Below are positions 41,858 to 50,299 of a stretch of DNA of 64,000 nt, in pieces (position 1 is the first letter of the stretch; each line of letters begins with the position of its first letter). This DNA is from JACKII01 sp965222315 (GTDB lineage: Bacteria; Pseudomonadota; Alphaproteobacteria; Bin95). The notes under the pieces were generated by a model. That model searched no databases, was not told where the DNA came from, and was given only the letters and a program-made list of their open reading frames with translations. The stretch spans positions 4,836,001 to 4,900,000 of the forward strand of contig OZ244951.1 of NCBI GenBank assembly GCA_965222315.1, written 5' to 3'. Made by a program: the position numbers and the translations under genes.

Positions 41858-43690
41858 ATGGAACGCGGCACGCAGATCAATTTCTGGTATTTCATCCTGG
41901 CCTTGCTGGGCATCGTGCTGCTGCGCGACCTTTGGGTCGAAACGCAGAGCGTGGAGACGATCGCCTACAGTGAATTCGAGCAGTTGCTTGATGAGGGGAT
42001 GATCAAGGATGTGGTCGTGGGCAGCGAAACGGCCCGCGGCTCGTTCACCGAGCCCCACAACGGCAAGACCGAGTTCGTGACCCGCCTGGTTGATACTGAC
42101 ATTGCAAAAGACCTGCGCGAAAATGGCGTCACCTATACCGGCGCGGTCGAAAATACCTGGTTCACCACCCTGATCGCCTGGATGGCGCCTGCCCTGTTGT
42201 TCATCGGACTGTGGCTGCTGATTATCCGCCGGATGTCGGGCGGAGGATTTGGCGGCATGGGCGGCGGGCTGATGTCGATCGGCAAGAGCAAGGCGAAGAT
42301 TTATGTCGAGAACGATACCAGCGTCACCTTCGACGATGTGGCAGGCGTCGATGAGGCTAAAGCCGAACTGGTGGAGCTGATCGAGTTCCTGCGCAATCCT
42401 GACGAATATAGCCAGCTCGGCGCACATATCCCCAAGGGCGTGCTGCTGGTCGGCCCGCCCGGTACCGGCAAGACTTTGCTGGCGAGAGCCGTGGCGGGCG
42501 AGGCTGGCGTGCCCTTCTTTTCCATTTCCGGTTCCGAATTCGTGGAGATGTTCGTCGGCGTTGGCGCAGCCCGGGTGCGCGACCTGTTCGAACAGGCGCG
42601 CCAGAAAGCGCCTGCCATTATTTTCATCGACGAACTGGATGCGCTGGGCCGGGCGCGTGGGGCGATGGGCAACATTACCGGAAATGACGAGCGTGAGCAG
42701 ACCCTGAACCAATTGCTGAACGAACTGGACGGCTTCGATCCCAGCGAGGGCCTGGTGCTGCTGTCCGCCACCAACCGGCCAGAAATCCTTGACCCTGCCC
42801 TGCTGCGCGCAGGGCGGTTCGACCGGCAGGTGCTGGTGGACAGGCCGGATCGGGCCGGACGGGTGCAGATCCTGAAAGTGCATATGCGCAAGATCAAGGC
42901 TGGCAAGGACGCCGACCCCGAGGCCATCGCCGCGCTCACGACCGGGTTCAGCGGCGCGGACCTCGCCAATCTGGTGAACGAGGCGGCGCTGATGGCAACC
43001 CGGCGGCGCAGTGCCAGCGTCGATATGCAGGACTTCAACCAGGCAATCGAGCGGATCGTGGCCGGGCTGGAAAAGCGCAACCGCCTGCTGAACCCCAAAG
43101 AGCGGGAGATCGTCGCCTACCACGAAATGGGCCATGCGCTGGTCAGCATGGCGCTGCCGGGGGTGGACGAGGTGCACAAAGTCTCCATCATTCCCCGCGG
43201 CGTCGGCGCGCTGGGTTACACCATCCAACGGCCGACCGAAGACCGGTTCCTGATGACCCAAGAGGAGTTGGAGCACAAAATTGCCGTCCTGCTCGGTGGG
43301 CGCGCGGCAGAGCGGCTGATCTTCGACCATTTTTCCACCGGCGCGGCGGACGATCTGGCGAAGGCAACGGACATCGCCCGCAGCATGGTGGCCCGCTATG
43401 GCATGGACAAGGAACTGGGCTCCGTCAGCTACGATGCGGACCGCACCACCTTCCTCGGCCAGAACGGCCCTGCCACCTATTTCGAGCGTCGCTATAGCGA
43501 GGCGACTGCGGCCCAGTTGGACAAGGCCGTCAAGGACATCATCGCCAAGGTGTTCGAGCGGACGCTGGGCATCCTGGAAGAACGCCGTGCCGCCTTGGAC
43601 AGATGCGCCCAGGCTCTGCTGGAGCGGGAGACGCTGGAAGCGGATGCGCTGAAAGCGCTGGTGGAGGAGGATGCATCCGCGAGAGTATAG
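41858..43690 (+). CDS. ftsH: ATP-dependent zinc metalloprotease FtsH (probable second paralogue)
   Basis: A membrane-anchored AAA+ protease of 610 residues that extracts and degrades membrane and short-lived proteins. Helix 1 is at about 9-23, a small periplasmic domain follows (30-105), then helix 2 (106-124). Walker A GPPGTGKT is at 199-206, the pore loop is in SEFVEMFVGVGAARVRDLF, Walker B is IIFIDELDALG, and SRH is ATNRPEILDPALLRAGRFDRQ. Zinc site HEMGH is at 422-426. The N-terminus and lack of a neighbouring tilS differ from the standard alphaproteobacterial FtsH locus, suggesting an additional FtsH. The downstream protease half is intact. Confidence 0.95.
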   Translation: MERGTQINFWYFILALLGIVLLRDLWVETQSVETIAYSEFEQLLDEGMIKDVVVGSETARGSFTEPHNGKTEFVTRLVDTDIAKDLRENGVTYTGAVENTWFTTLIAWMAPALLFIGLWLLIIRRMSGGGFGGMGGGLMSIGKSKAKIYVENDTSVTFDDVAGVDEAKAELVELIEFLRNPDEYSQLGAHIPKGVLLVGPPGTGKTLLARAVAGEAGVPFFSISGSEFVEMFVGVGAARVRDLFEQARQKAPAIIFIDELDALGRARGAMGNITGNDEREQTLNQLLNELDGFDPSEGLVLLSATNRPEILDPALLRAGRFDRQVLVDRPDRAGRVQILKVHMRKIKAGKDADPEAIAALTTGFSGADLANLVNEAALMATRRRSASVDMQDFNQAIERIVAGLEKRNRLLNPKEREIVAYHEMGHALVSMALPGVDEVHKVSIIPRGVGALGYTIQRPTEDRFLMTQEELEHKIAVLLGGRAAERLIFDHFSTGAADDLAKATDIARSMVARYGMDKELGSVSYDADRTTFLGQNGPATYFERRYSEATAAQLDKAVKDIIAKVFERTLGILEERRAALDRCAQALLERETLEADALKALVEEDASARV

Positions 43691-43777
43691 ACGGTTTGGG
43701 ACCGTCTCCATTCTCTGCTATCACCTAAAGTAGGAATAGGTAGTACCGGCTGTACGACGGCTTGAGGACACCATGCG

Positions 43778-44221
43778 ATGACAGAAAAAGCCGGGATAGC
43801 GGTTAGTAACTTTGAAGCGCCCCTGGTTGCGCATGACCGTCTGTTCAGGTCGGCGGTCCAGGCGGCGCGCAATGCCTATGCGCCCTATTCGGGCTTCCAT
43901 GTCGGTGCCGCCCTGCTGACCGAGAGTGGCGGGCTTTATCCTGGAGCGAACGTCGAGAATGTCTCTTACCCCGTCGGGTCCTGTGCAGAAACAGCGGCAC
44001 TGGCTGCGGCCAGGACGGCCGAAGGTGGAACCCTCAAGGTCATTGCGGCACTGATCTATGCGGAAAGCGGCGGCGACCAGCAGCCTTGCCCGCCATGCGG
44101 CGCTTGCCGGCAGCGCCTCGTCGAGTTCAATCCGGACATGGCTGTCACCTTCCATGCTGGAAAACAGGGCTGGATCACCGTTCCGGCCCGCGAATTGCTC
44201 CCTTATGCCTTTTCATTTTGA
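43778..44221 (+). CDS. cdd: cytidine deaminase
   Basis: A 147-residue zinc enzyme converting cytidine and deoxycytidine to uridine forms in pyrimidine salvage. It is the short homotetrameric type: YAPYSGFHVGAAL, GANVENVSYPVGSCAETAAL with the first zinc cysteine and catalytic glutamate (CAE), and QPCPPCGACRQRL with the other two zinc cysteines. The N-terminal ~28 residues are an extension. The ATG is 43778. It is followed after 11 bases by the unknown membrane protein gene. Confidence 0.95.
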   Translation: MTEKAGIAVSNFEAPLVAHDRLFRSAVQAARNAYAPYSGFHVGAALLTESGGLYPGANVENVSYPVGSCAETAALAAARTAEGGTLKVIAALIYAESGGDQQPCPPCGACRQRLVEFNPDMAVTFHAGKQGWITVPARELLPYAFSF

Positions 44222-44232
44222 CTGAGACCGTC

Positions 44233-44838
44233 ATGGGTTTTTGGGTCAAAGATTCCGAGCTTGCGCGCGACAAGGCGCACTATGCCTTTCTACAGGCTGA
44301 TGCAGGGGCCAAGGACGAGCAATGGTGTATCAAATACCTTTATGACCGGCTGAATATCATCGACAGCAAAATTGGCGCCATTCTCCGGCTGAATGGCCTG
44401 GGTATCGGTTTCATGTCGGTATTGGTGTTTCAGATCCTGCGGTCGCTGGAAGGCTGTCATACGACGGCGACCGTTCCGCCCCTACTGCCGGGCATCGCAC
44501 CGGCGGCAAACTGCCAGCCGCTTGTCGGGTGGCCCGGCATCTTCCTGCTCATGGCCGCGCTGGTCTTTCTTCTGCTGGCCGCGGCGGTCTTTCTGGGCCT
44601 TACCGTCTTCTATTTGCGTTTTGACCGTATCGCGGGCAAGGCTGATTTTGAGCCATACAAGGAGCGCTTTTTCCGCCTGACTATCGAACGGGAGCGGAAA
44701 CTGCGCTGGGCGATGTATCTAACAGGCGCCGGGCTCTGTGTTTTTGTCGTAACGTTTCTTGCGGTCGCCCTCAGCCGGAGCATACCTCTCCTTATGGCCG
44801 AGCCGCATCTGATGACGTGGCCAAGTTTCGTTCTCTAA
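44233..44838 (+). CDS. three-helix membrane protein of unknown function (PycTM/SLATT-like outline)
   Basis: Not firmly recognised. The 201-residue protein begins with a soluble helical stretch (KDSELARDKAHYAFLQADAG). DRLNIIDSKIGAILRLNGLGIGF then leads into membrane helix 1 (about 55-75). Helix 2 is at about 100-128, a cytoplasmic amphipathic segment follows (DRIAGKADFEPYKERFFRL), and helix 3 (165-190) comes after RERKLRW. The 'DRxxxxDxKxGxxLxLNG' lead into helix 1 recalls the effector domain DUF5706/PycTM and SLATT-type proteins. No nucleotide cyclase is nearby, so this is resemblance only. It is eleven bases downstream of cdd and 16 upstream of the acyl-CoA dehydrogenase gene. Confidence 0.75.
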   Translation: MGFWVKDSELARDKAHYAFLQADAGAKDEQWCIKYLYDRLNIIDSKIGAILRLNGLGIGFMSVLVFQILRSLEGCHTTATVPPLLPGIAPAANCQPLVGWPGIFLLMAALVFLLLAAAVFLGLTVFYLRFDRIAGKADFEPYKERFFRLTIERERKLRWAMYLTGAGLCVFVVTFLAVALSRSIPLLMAEPHLMTWPSFVL

Positions 44839-44854
44839 CCAATGGACCAACAAA

Positions 44855-46021
44855 ATGCCTGAAATTGCTGAAGAACACCGCATGCTCCAGGAACTCGTCG
44901 CGAAATTCGTGGACGAGGAACTGATGCCCTTGGAAAAGAACGTGCTGGAACGGGAGGCTTCCGGCGGGGTTGGCGGTTTGTCGGCAGAGGAAGAAGCGCC
45001 ACTGTTCGAGCGCTGCAAGGAATTGGGCCTCTGGGCGCTGGATGCGCCGGAGGAAGTGGGCGGCGCGAACCTGCCTGCCATGGCGCTGGTCGGCGTGAAC
45101 TTCGAGCTGGGCCGGACCGCCGTGCCCTTTGTCTTTCCGCCAGATGCGCCGAACATGCACATGATGGTCAAGGTCGCGACGGATGAGCAGAAGCGCAAAT
45201 ACCTGGACCCCTATGTGAAGGGCGATTTCGGCTCGGCCATCGGCATTTCGGAGCCGGGCGCAGGTGGCGACCCGGCGGAGATGCGTTGCCGCGCGGTTAA
45301 GGACGGCGACCACTGGGTCATCAACGGCCGCAAGATCTGGGTCAGCCGCGTGCCTAAGGCTGACTTTTTGATCCTGATGGCGTTGACCGATCCGGAGAAG
45401 AAAGCGCGCGGCGGCATTACCGCCTTCATCGTGGACAAGGACACGCCCGGCTTCACCATCGAGCGCGAGATCAAAATGCTGGCGGGCGCACGAACCTATG
45501 AGCTGGTGTTCGAGGACATGCGCCTGCACGAGCGGCAGGTGCTGGGCAAGGTCGGCGAGGGCTTTGCGCCGATGCAGCACCGCCTGACCGTGCGCCGCCT
45601 GCAAATGGGTGCGTGGTGTGTTGGCATGGCGAACCGGGCGCTGCAGATGATGTGCGAACACGCCCAGCAGCGCGTCACCTTCGGCTCGCGCCTGGCGGAC
45701 AAGCAGGCCGTGCAGTGGTGGATTGCCGATGCGGCCACCAAGATCCATGCGACCAAGCTGATGGTGCTGGACGCGGCGGAGAAGCAGGACGCGGGCGTCG
45801 CCGACCTGCGCACCGAAGCAAGCATGATCAAGCTCTACGCGACGGAGATGGTGGGCGAGGTGATCGACCATGCCATGCAAAGCATGGGCGCCATGGGCAT
45901 GACCAAGGAAATACCGCTGCAGATGATGGCCCAGCGGGCGCGCCTGATGAAGATCTATGAAGGCCCGAGCGAGGTGCACCGCATGGTGATCGCGCGCCGG
46001 ACGCTGCGGCAGTTCGGATAG
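44855..46021 (+). CDS. acyl-CoA dehydrogenase
   Basis: A 388-residue flavoprotein oxidising acyl-CoA to enoyl-CoA with electron transfer to ETF. SAIGISEPGAGGDPAEMRCRAV and HWVINGRKIWVSR are the FAD/substrate segments. GSRLADKQAVQWWIADAATKIHATKLM and the C-terminal MGAMGMTKEIPLQMMAQRARLMKIYEGPSEVHRMVIAR are typical. The usual catalytic glutamate position (YEGPSE) is present in IYEGPSEVHR, as in the long-chain/isovaleryl type signature. Substrate chain length cannot be told. The AAACCAATGG region gives a weak ribosome site. Confidence 0.92.
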   Translation: MPEIAEEHRMLQELVAKFVDEELMPLEKNVLEREASGGVGGLSAEEEAPLFERCKELGLWALDAPEEVGGANLPAMALVGVNFELGRTAVPFVFPPDAPNMHMMVKVATDEQKRKYLDPYVKGDFGSAIGISEPGAGGDPAEMRCRAVKDGDHWVINGRKIWVSRVPKADFLILMALTDPEKKARGGITAFIVDKDTPGFTIEREIKMLAGARTYELVFEDMRLHERQVLGKVGEGFAPMQHRLTVRRLQMGAWCVGMANRALQMMCEHAQQRVTFGSRLADKQAVQWWIADAATKIHATKLMVLDAAEKQDAGVADLRTEASMIKLYATEMVGEVIDHAMQSMGAMGMTKEIPLQMMAQRARLMKIYEGPSEVHRMVIARRTLRQFG

Positions 46022-46039
46022 GGTCGCCCCGTTCCTGTC

Positions 46040-46143
46040 TCATCCTGAGTAGCCCCGGACGTGTCCGGGGCGTATCGAAGGATCGCCACAAACTGAAACT
46101 GCCCTTCGATACGCGCTCTGCGGAGCGCTACTCAGGGTGAGAT
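46040..46143. repeat. REP-like paired palindromic repeat, copy A3
   Basis: The most regular copy: CTCATCCTGAGTAGC, stem CCCCGGACGTGTCCGGGG, CGTATCGAAGGATC, a short spacer, CCCTTCGATACGCG, stem CTCTGCGGAGCG, then CTACTCAGGGTGAGAT. The two units are inverted copies. It occupies the gap between the acyl-CoA dehydrogenase and amidohydrolase genes and ends 17 bases before the latter's start. Confidence 0.8.
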
Positions 46144-46159
46144 CGACAGAGGACCAACC

Positions 46160-46987
46160 ATGCTCATCGCTGACGCACAAATTCACATTTGGGACGAAGA
46201 CCGTCCGGACCGTCCCTGGCCGACAGACCGGGGCGGCAAGCCTCAAAGGGACGTGCCCTACCTGGCCCCGGAGCTGATCGGGCTGATGGATGAGGGTGGT
46301 ATCGACCGGGCCGTGTTGGTGCCGCCAAGCTGGGAAGGCGACTACAACGACCTAGCCATCCAGGCGGTGCTCGACTATCCGGGCCGTTTTGCCATCATGG
46401 GCCGGGCCAGTGTGAACCGGGCCGAGTCGGAGCCTCTGTTCGACACCTGGAAGGACCAGCCGGGCATGCTGGGCCTGCGCTACACCTTCCACACGCCGGA
46501 GCAGCGGCGCTGGCTGGCGGAGGGTACGGTGGACTGGCTCTGGGCCGCTGCGGAGAAGCACGGCCTGCACATTATGATGCTGCCGCCGGGGCAACTGGAC
46601 AAGGTCGCTGGCATCTGCGAGCGGCACCCGGACCTGAAGATCACGCTCGACCATTCGGCCATCCCATCCCAGAGCAAGGATGACGCCGCCTTTGGCCATG
46701 TTCCGCAGCTTTGCGAGATGGCGCGCTATCCGAACCTGGCGACGAAGGTCTCCGCGTTTCCCTGCTACACGACCGCGGCCTACCCCTATGAAGGGCAGTT
46801 GCAGGACTCGGTGCTGCGCCTGCTGGAGGCGTTCGGGCCGGAGCGCACGTTCTGGGGCACGGACATTACCCGCTCTCCCATCAGCTACAAGCAGCATGTG
46901 GAGCTGTTCACCAAGCACATTCCCGGCATCCCGCCGGAAGTGATGGGCGAGTCGCTGTGCAAATGGCTGGGGTGGGATTTGCCGTAG
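46160..46987 (+). CDS. amidohydrolase family protein (amidohydrolase_2 type)
   Basis: A 275-residue TIM-barrel hydrolase. The N-terminal DAQIHIWDEDRPDRPWP has the first metal histidine region (HxW in place of the more common HxH). KITLDHSAIPS and RTFWGTDITRSP carry the second histidine and the C-terminal aspartate. The group includes 2-pyrone-4,6-dicarboxylate lactonases and gamma-resorcylate decarboxylase relatives, so aromatic or lactone catabolism is plausible. The exact reaction is unknown. It sits between two palindromic elements and faces the TRAP transporter genes, so it is probably transcribed alone. Confidence 0.85.
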   Translation: MLIADAQIHIWDEDRPDRPWPTDRGGKPQRDVPYLAPELIGLMDEGGIDRAVLVPPSWEGDYNDLAIQAVLDYPGRFAIMGRASVNRAESEPLFDTWKDQPGMLGLRYTFHTPEQRRWLAEGTVDWLWAAAEKHGLHIMMLPPGQLDKVAGICERHPDLKITLDHSAIPSQSKDDAAFGHVPQLCEMARYPNLATKVSAFPCYTTAAYPYEGQLQDSVLRLLEAFGPERTFWGTDITRSPISYKQHVELFTKHIPGIPPEVMGESLCKWLGWDLP

Positions 46988-47014
46988 GCGTTCTCAGCGC
47001 TTCCTCGGCGAGAG

Positions 47015-47035
47015 GTCCCGGGGCAAGCCCGGGAC
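47015..47035. terminator. xCAAG-loop hairpin between convergent genes, copy C2
   Basis: GTCCCGGG, loop GCAAG, CCCGGGAC: a perfect 8-bp stem, between the amidohydrolase gene (plus) and the TRAP permease gene (minus). It matches the layout at 25621 and 60712. No T-run follows. Confidence 0.55.
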
Positions 47036-47045
47036 ACGCCATCCA

Positions 47046-48329
47046 TCAATTAAAGTGCGATTGCACCGCCAATTCCGGCAGCCACAGCGCGAAGATCGGG
47101 AAGAACAGGCAGAGGATCAGCACGACACCGTCGGTTAACAGGAACGGTACCGCGCCCTTCATGACTTGGACTAACGGCACCCCGGTGGTTCCCGAGACCG
47201 CAAACAGGTTTAGGCCGACCGGCGGAATCACGCCGCCCATTTCCACCGCCAGCGCAAACAGGATGCCCAGGTGAATCGGGTCGATGCCGAGCGTGAGAGC
47301 GATCGGGTAGATGACCGGGACAGTCAGCACCAACATGGCGACGCCGTTCAGGAACATCGACAGGAACAGCAGCACCACCATCAGCAACGCCATGAACTCA
47401 ATGGCCGACAGACCGAAGCCGCCGACCCAGGCGGCCATGTCCTGCGGCCAACCCTTGTTCGCGAGCAGGAACTGGAACACGCCCACACAACCGACCAGGA
47501 AGAACACGATAGCGGTCAGGTTGACGGCGCGCTGAGTAACCGGCAGCAAATCCTTGATGAACTGGGTGCGCTTGGCGATCAGGCCATAGATGAAGGCATA
47601 GGCGCAGGACGCCGCGCCCGCCTCCGTCGGCGTAAACAGGCCGCCATATAGGCCGCCCAGGATCAGCACCGGCATCATCAGCGCGGGTATCGCGCCCCAG
47701 GCACTGGTGAAGACCCGCTTCAGCTCGAACGTGCCGGACGGCATCTTCAGATACCAGGCAACGCCGACGATAATGATCGCATCGCTGATGGCCAGCATCA
47801 GCCCGGGCACGACACCGGCAAAGAACAGCTTGATAATGTCGCTTTCGGTCAGCACGCCGAACAGGATCAGCGTGAGCGATGGCGGGATCAGCAGCGCGAT
47901 GCCGCCGCCGCCGGCGATGACGCCGGCGGCCATCCACTTCGGATAGCCGCGCTTGATCATTTCGGGATAGGCGATCACGCCCATCGCAGCCGCCATGGCG
48001 GTGGAAGAGCCGCTGATCGCGCCGAACAGCACGGCCGCCATCAGCGTCGCATAGGCGAAACCGCCCGGCAGCCAACCCACAATCGAGTCGGCGAAGTCGA
48101 AAAGCTTGCCAACCAGGCCGGTCTTCTCCATGAGGAAGCCGGCATAGATGAAGAACGGGATGGCCAGCAGCGTGTAGCCGTTGGTGAAGTTGAAAAAGGC
48201 CCGCATCACCGCGGTGGGATTCACCAGCGGATCATATAGCATGATCAAGATCGCAGCGCCCATCAGCGCCAGACCGACCGGTGCGCCGATAGCGAGCAAC
48301 GTCACCATCGATATGCCGAGAAAACCCAT
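47046..48329 (-). CDS. dctM: TRAP transporter large permease subunit DctM
   Basis: The 427-residue 12-helix-type permease of a tripartite ATP-independent periplasmic transporter, driven by a sodium or proton gradient. Signatures are FIYAGFLMEKTGL, LMAAVLFGAISGSSTAMAAAMGVIAYPEM, AGVIAGGGGIALLIPPSL (DctM motif), and MGGVIPPVGLNLFAVSGTTG. It is the last gene of a three-gene minus-strand operon (dctP-dctQ-dctM), separated from dctQ by 76 bases. Confidence 0.95.
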   Translation of the reverse strand: MGFLGISMVTLLAIGAPVGLALMGAAILIMLYDPLVNPTAVMRAFFNFTNGYTLLAIPFFIYAGFLMEKTGLVGKLFDFADSIVGWLPGGFAYATLMAAVLFGAISGSSTAMAAAMGVIAYPEMIKRGYPKWMAAGVIAGGGGIALLIPPSLTLILFGVLTESDIIKLFFAGVVPGLMLAISDAIIIVGVAWYLKMPSGTFELKRVFTSAWGAIPALMMPVLILGGLYGGLFTPTEAGAASCAYAFIYGLIAKRTQFIKDLLPVTQRAVNLTAIVFFLVGCVGVFQFLLANKGWPQDMAAWVGGFGLSAIEFMALLMVVLLFLSMFLNGVAMLVLTVPVIYPIALTLGIDPIHLGILFALAVEMGGVIPPVGLNLFAVSGTTGVPLVQVMKGAVPFLLTDGVVLILCLFFPIFALWLPELAVQSHFN

Positions 48330-48405
48330 CTCACCTAGTCCCTATTGATTCTCTTATCGGAGCACCGAAGCGCCCTCGTCGTTTGGTATTGGGCCTATTG
48401 AGGCC

Positions 48406-48963
48406 TTAAACTTCCAAGCCTTCCTCTGCCGGCGCCCAGGTAAACACATCGCGTCCACGCAAGGCCTGGATGTCCTGATAAAGCTGGAAGAGGCAGGTGA
48501 GCGCCATCAGCGCAAAGCCGAACAGCAGCAACAATTGGAACGGCCAGACCTCCAACAGCATGCTTTGCGTCGTGACCCCGCGCATGTGAGAGCGTTCCAT
48601 CGACGACCAGCCCCAATAGACGATCCCGGCATAGAGCGTCATGCCAAAAGCGGTGACGATCGCCCGCAGGATCAACACGAGCTTTTGCATGCCCTTGGAT
48701 TTGAAGACATCCAGCAAGGCGGTCACGGCCAGATGCGAGCGGCGGCCCTGGGTCACCGCGAAATAGAGGTAGATCGAGCCCACCGTGCAGTAGACGATGG
48801 CGTCCTGGCCCCACTCGTAAGTCAGGCCAAAAATGTAGCGCCGGACGATCTCCACAACCGCAAGGGTCACAGCGCCGAGCATAATGAGGGCAGCAGCGTA
48901 GCCGATAACATTGTCCAACAGAAAACGATAGCCGCGGTAGGCACGATCAAGAACGTGTTCCAT
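48406..48963 (-). CDS. dctQ: TRAP transporter small permease subunit DctQ
   Basis: The 185-residue four-helix DctQ subunit. FLLDNVIGYAAALIMLGAVTLAVVEIVRRYIFG gives the first helix and the conserved EIVRRYIFG end. WGQDAIVYCTVGSIYLYFAVTQGRRSHLAVTALL carries the standard RRxHLxV motif after helix 2. The C-terminus has helices for regulatory contact with DctM. Gap to dctP is about 110 bases on the same strand, with no clear terminator, so one operon is likely. Confidence 0.93.
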   Translation of the reverse strand: MEHVLDRAYRGYRFLLDNVIGYAAALIMLGAVTLAVVEIVRRYIFGLTYEWGQDAIVYCTVGSIYLYFAVTQGRRSHLAVTALLDVFKSKGMQKLVLILRAIVTAFGMTLYAGIVYWGWSSMERSHMRGVTTQSMLLEVWPFQLLLLFGFALMALTCLFQLYQDIQALRGRDVFTWAPAEEGLEV

Positions 48964-49074
48964 TTAACTGGCTCACTACCAAGATGAACAAACGAATGTA
49001 ACGATCCCCGGACGCCCATTGAGCAGTCCGGGGATCAGGTTGCTTAGACAGAGTCTTCGCTTACGCCAGAGGGT

Positions 49075-50193
49075 TTATTTCTTCACCTGCTGAGCGTACT
49101 TGTCGAAGATCGCGCCGTACTTGGAGCAATCGGCCTTTTCCAGCCAGCTGCTGCCTTTCGGGTTCGCTTTCGATGCAGCGCGGGCTTCTTTCACGAAGGT
49201 GTCGACCCACTGATGCGCGCCGGACGGCGTGTTGGCTTTGATCCACTGTTGCGTGGCATCGCCCAGCTTGTCGGCGAGTTTGGCAGCTTCGTCTTCCGTC
49301 ATGATGTAGATGCCCGGCTTGGAGGGATCCTCGGTGCCGAAGCGGTCAATCATGCGCTTGTCGTTGCAGAAGTTGGCTTCTTTCGAGAACGGAATGACTT
49401 CCTCGACCCACAGACGCTCGATAATGTTCTGCTGTTCTTCCGAGAGAGTTTCCCACCAGATTTGCGAGGCGCCGATCCAGTAGTAGTCGCCGACGATGCC
49501 GTTGACGCCGGCAACCGTGAAGTATGGCGCCTGGTCCTTAACAACATTGAACCCGCCAAGCGAGGTCAGCAGGCCGTCGATGACCTTGGTCTGCAGGGCC
49601 GGCGGTACATCACCGAAGGCCATGGTGGTCGGGTTGGCGCCCCAGGCGTTCAGCGCGGCGTTCTCGGCCGGGCCCATGGAGCGGATCTTTTTGCCGGCGA
49701 AGTCCTCCGGCTCCAGCAGACGGCTGTCGGAGCCGGCGCCCATGTAGAAGCTGAGGTGCGACGCGCCGAACAGCTTGATGCCGTGCATCTTCGCAAAACG
49801 CTCTTCGAGCATCTTGTAGGTGGAGAGGTTCTCCAACTCGTTGATGCCGCCAGGTGTGGTGAGCAGCATCGGACCGACGACAACGCTCATGTAGGGATCA
49901 ACCTGGGCGGTCTTGCCGAACTGGCCCCAGACCATTTCGATCTCACCGTTGGCGGCCGCTTCCACCGCCCCTGGGATGTCGTAGAGCGACTTCTGCGGGA
50001 AGGTGCGGACCACCGAACCCGGAATTTCTTCGGCCAGACGCTCGGCGAAGTACAGCTCGGTCACGTGCGCCGGGTGCGGCGCGTAGCCGTGGTCCGAGGC
50101 GATGCGGATGGTGACCGGATCGGCCGCCATCGCGGAAGTGCTGGCACCAAGCGCGACTGCCGCGCCAAGGGCCATGGACATAAAGCGGTTCAT
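49075..50193 (-). CDS. dctP: TRAP transporter substrate-binding protein DctP
   Basis: The 372-residue periplasmic receptor. The signal peptide is MNRFMSMALGAAVALGASTSAMA, followed by ADPVTIRIASDHGYAP. FAGKKIRSMGPAENAALNAWGANPTTMAFGDVPPALQ contains the conserved substrate-carboxylate arginine (KIRSMG). A distal ANTPSGAHQW follows. Two cysteines near the C-terminus could pair (NFCNDK, ADCSKY). ATG 50193 has GGGAGG before it; the 18-codon longer frame is rejected. Ligand not identifiable; organic acids are usual. Confidence 0.93.
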   Translation of the reverse strand: MNRFMSMALGAAVALGASTSAMAADPVTIRIASDHGYAPHPAHVTELYFAERLAEEIPGSVVRTFPQKSLYDIPGAVEAAANGEIEMVWGQFGKTAQVDPYMSVVVGPMLLTTPGGINELENLSTYKMLEERFAKMHGIKLFGASHLSFYMGAGSDSRLLEPEDFAGKKIRSMGPAENAALNAWGANPTTMAFGDVPPALQTKVIDGLLTSLGGFNVVKDQAPYFTVAGVNGIVGDYYWIGASQIWWETLSEEQQNIIERLWVEEVIPFSKEANFCNDKRMIDRFGTEDPSKPGIYIMTEDEAAKLADKLGDATQQWIKANTPSGAHQWVDTFVKEARAASKANPKGSSWLEKADCSKYGAIFDKYAQQVKK

Positions 50194-50299
50194 ACAAACC
50201 TCCCAGTTGAAACTTTTCGGCATACACAGCGCTGAAACGGACATCATCTGACGCCGATCGCACTATCAGGCGGCTTTTGACATAAATTTGAGATTAAGG

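Noticed and set aside
41408..43711. 767-codon minus-strand frame opposite ftsH
   Set aside because: A shadow of the FtsH codon pattern; FtsH motifs are complete on the plus strand.
40432..44838. Complete Pycsar-type defence system around the 44.2-kb membrane protein
   Set aside because: No nucleotide cyclase lies within reach; only the membrane protein's outline is suggestive.
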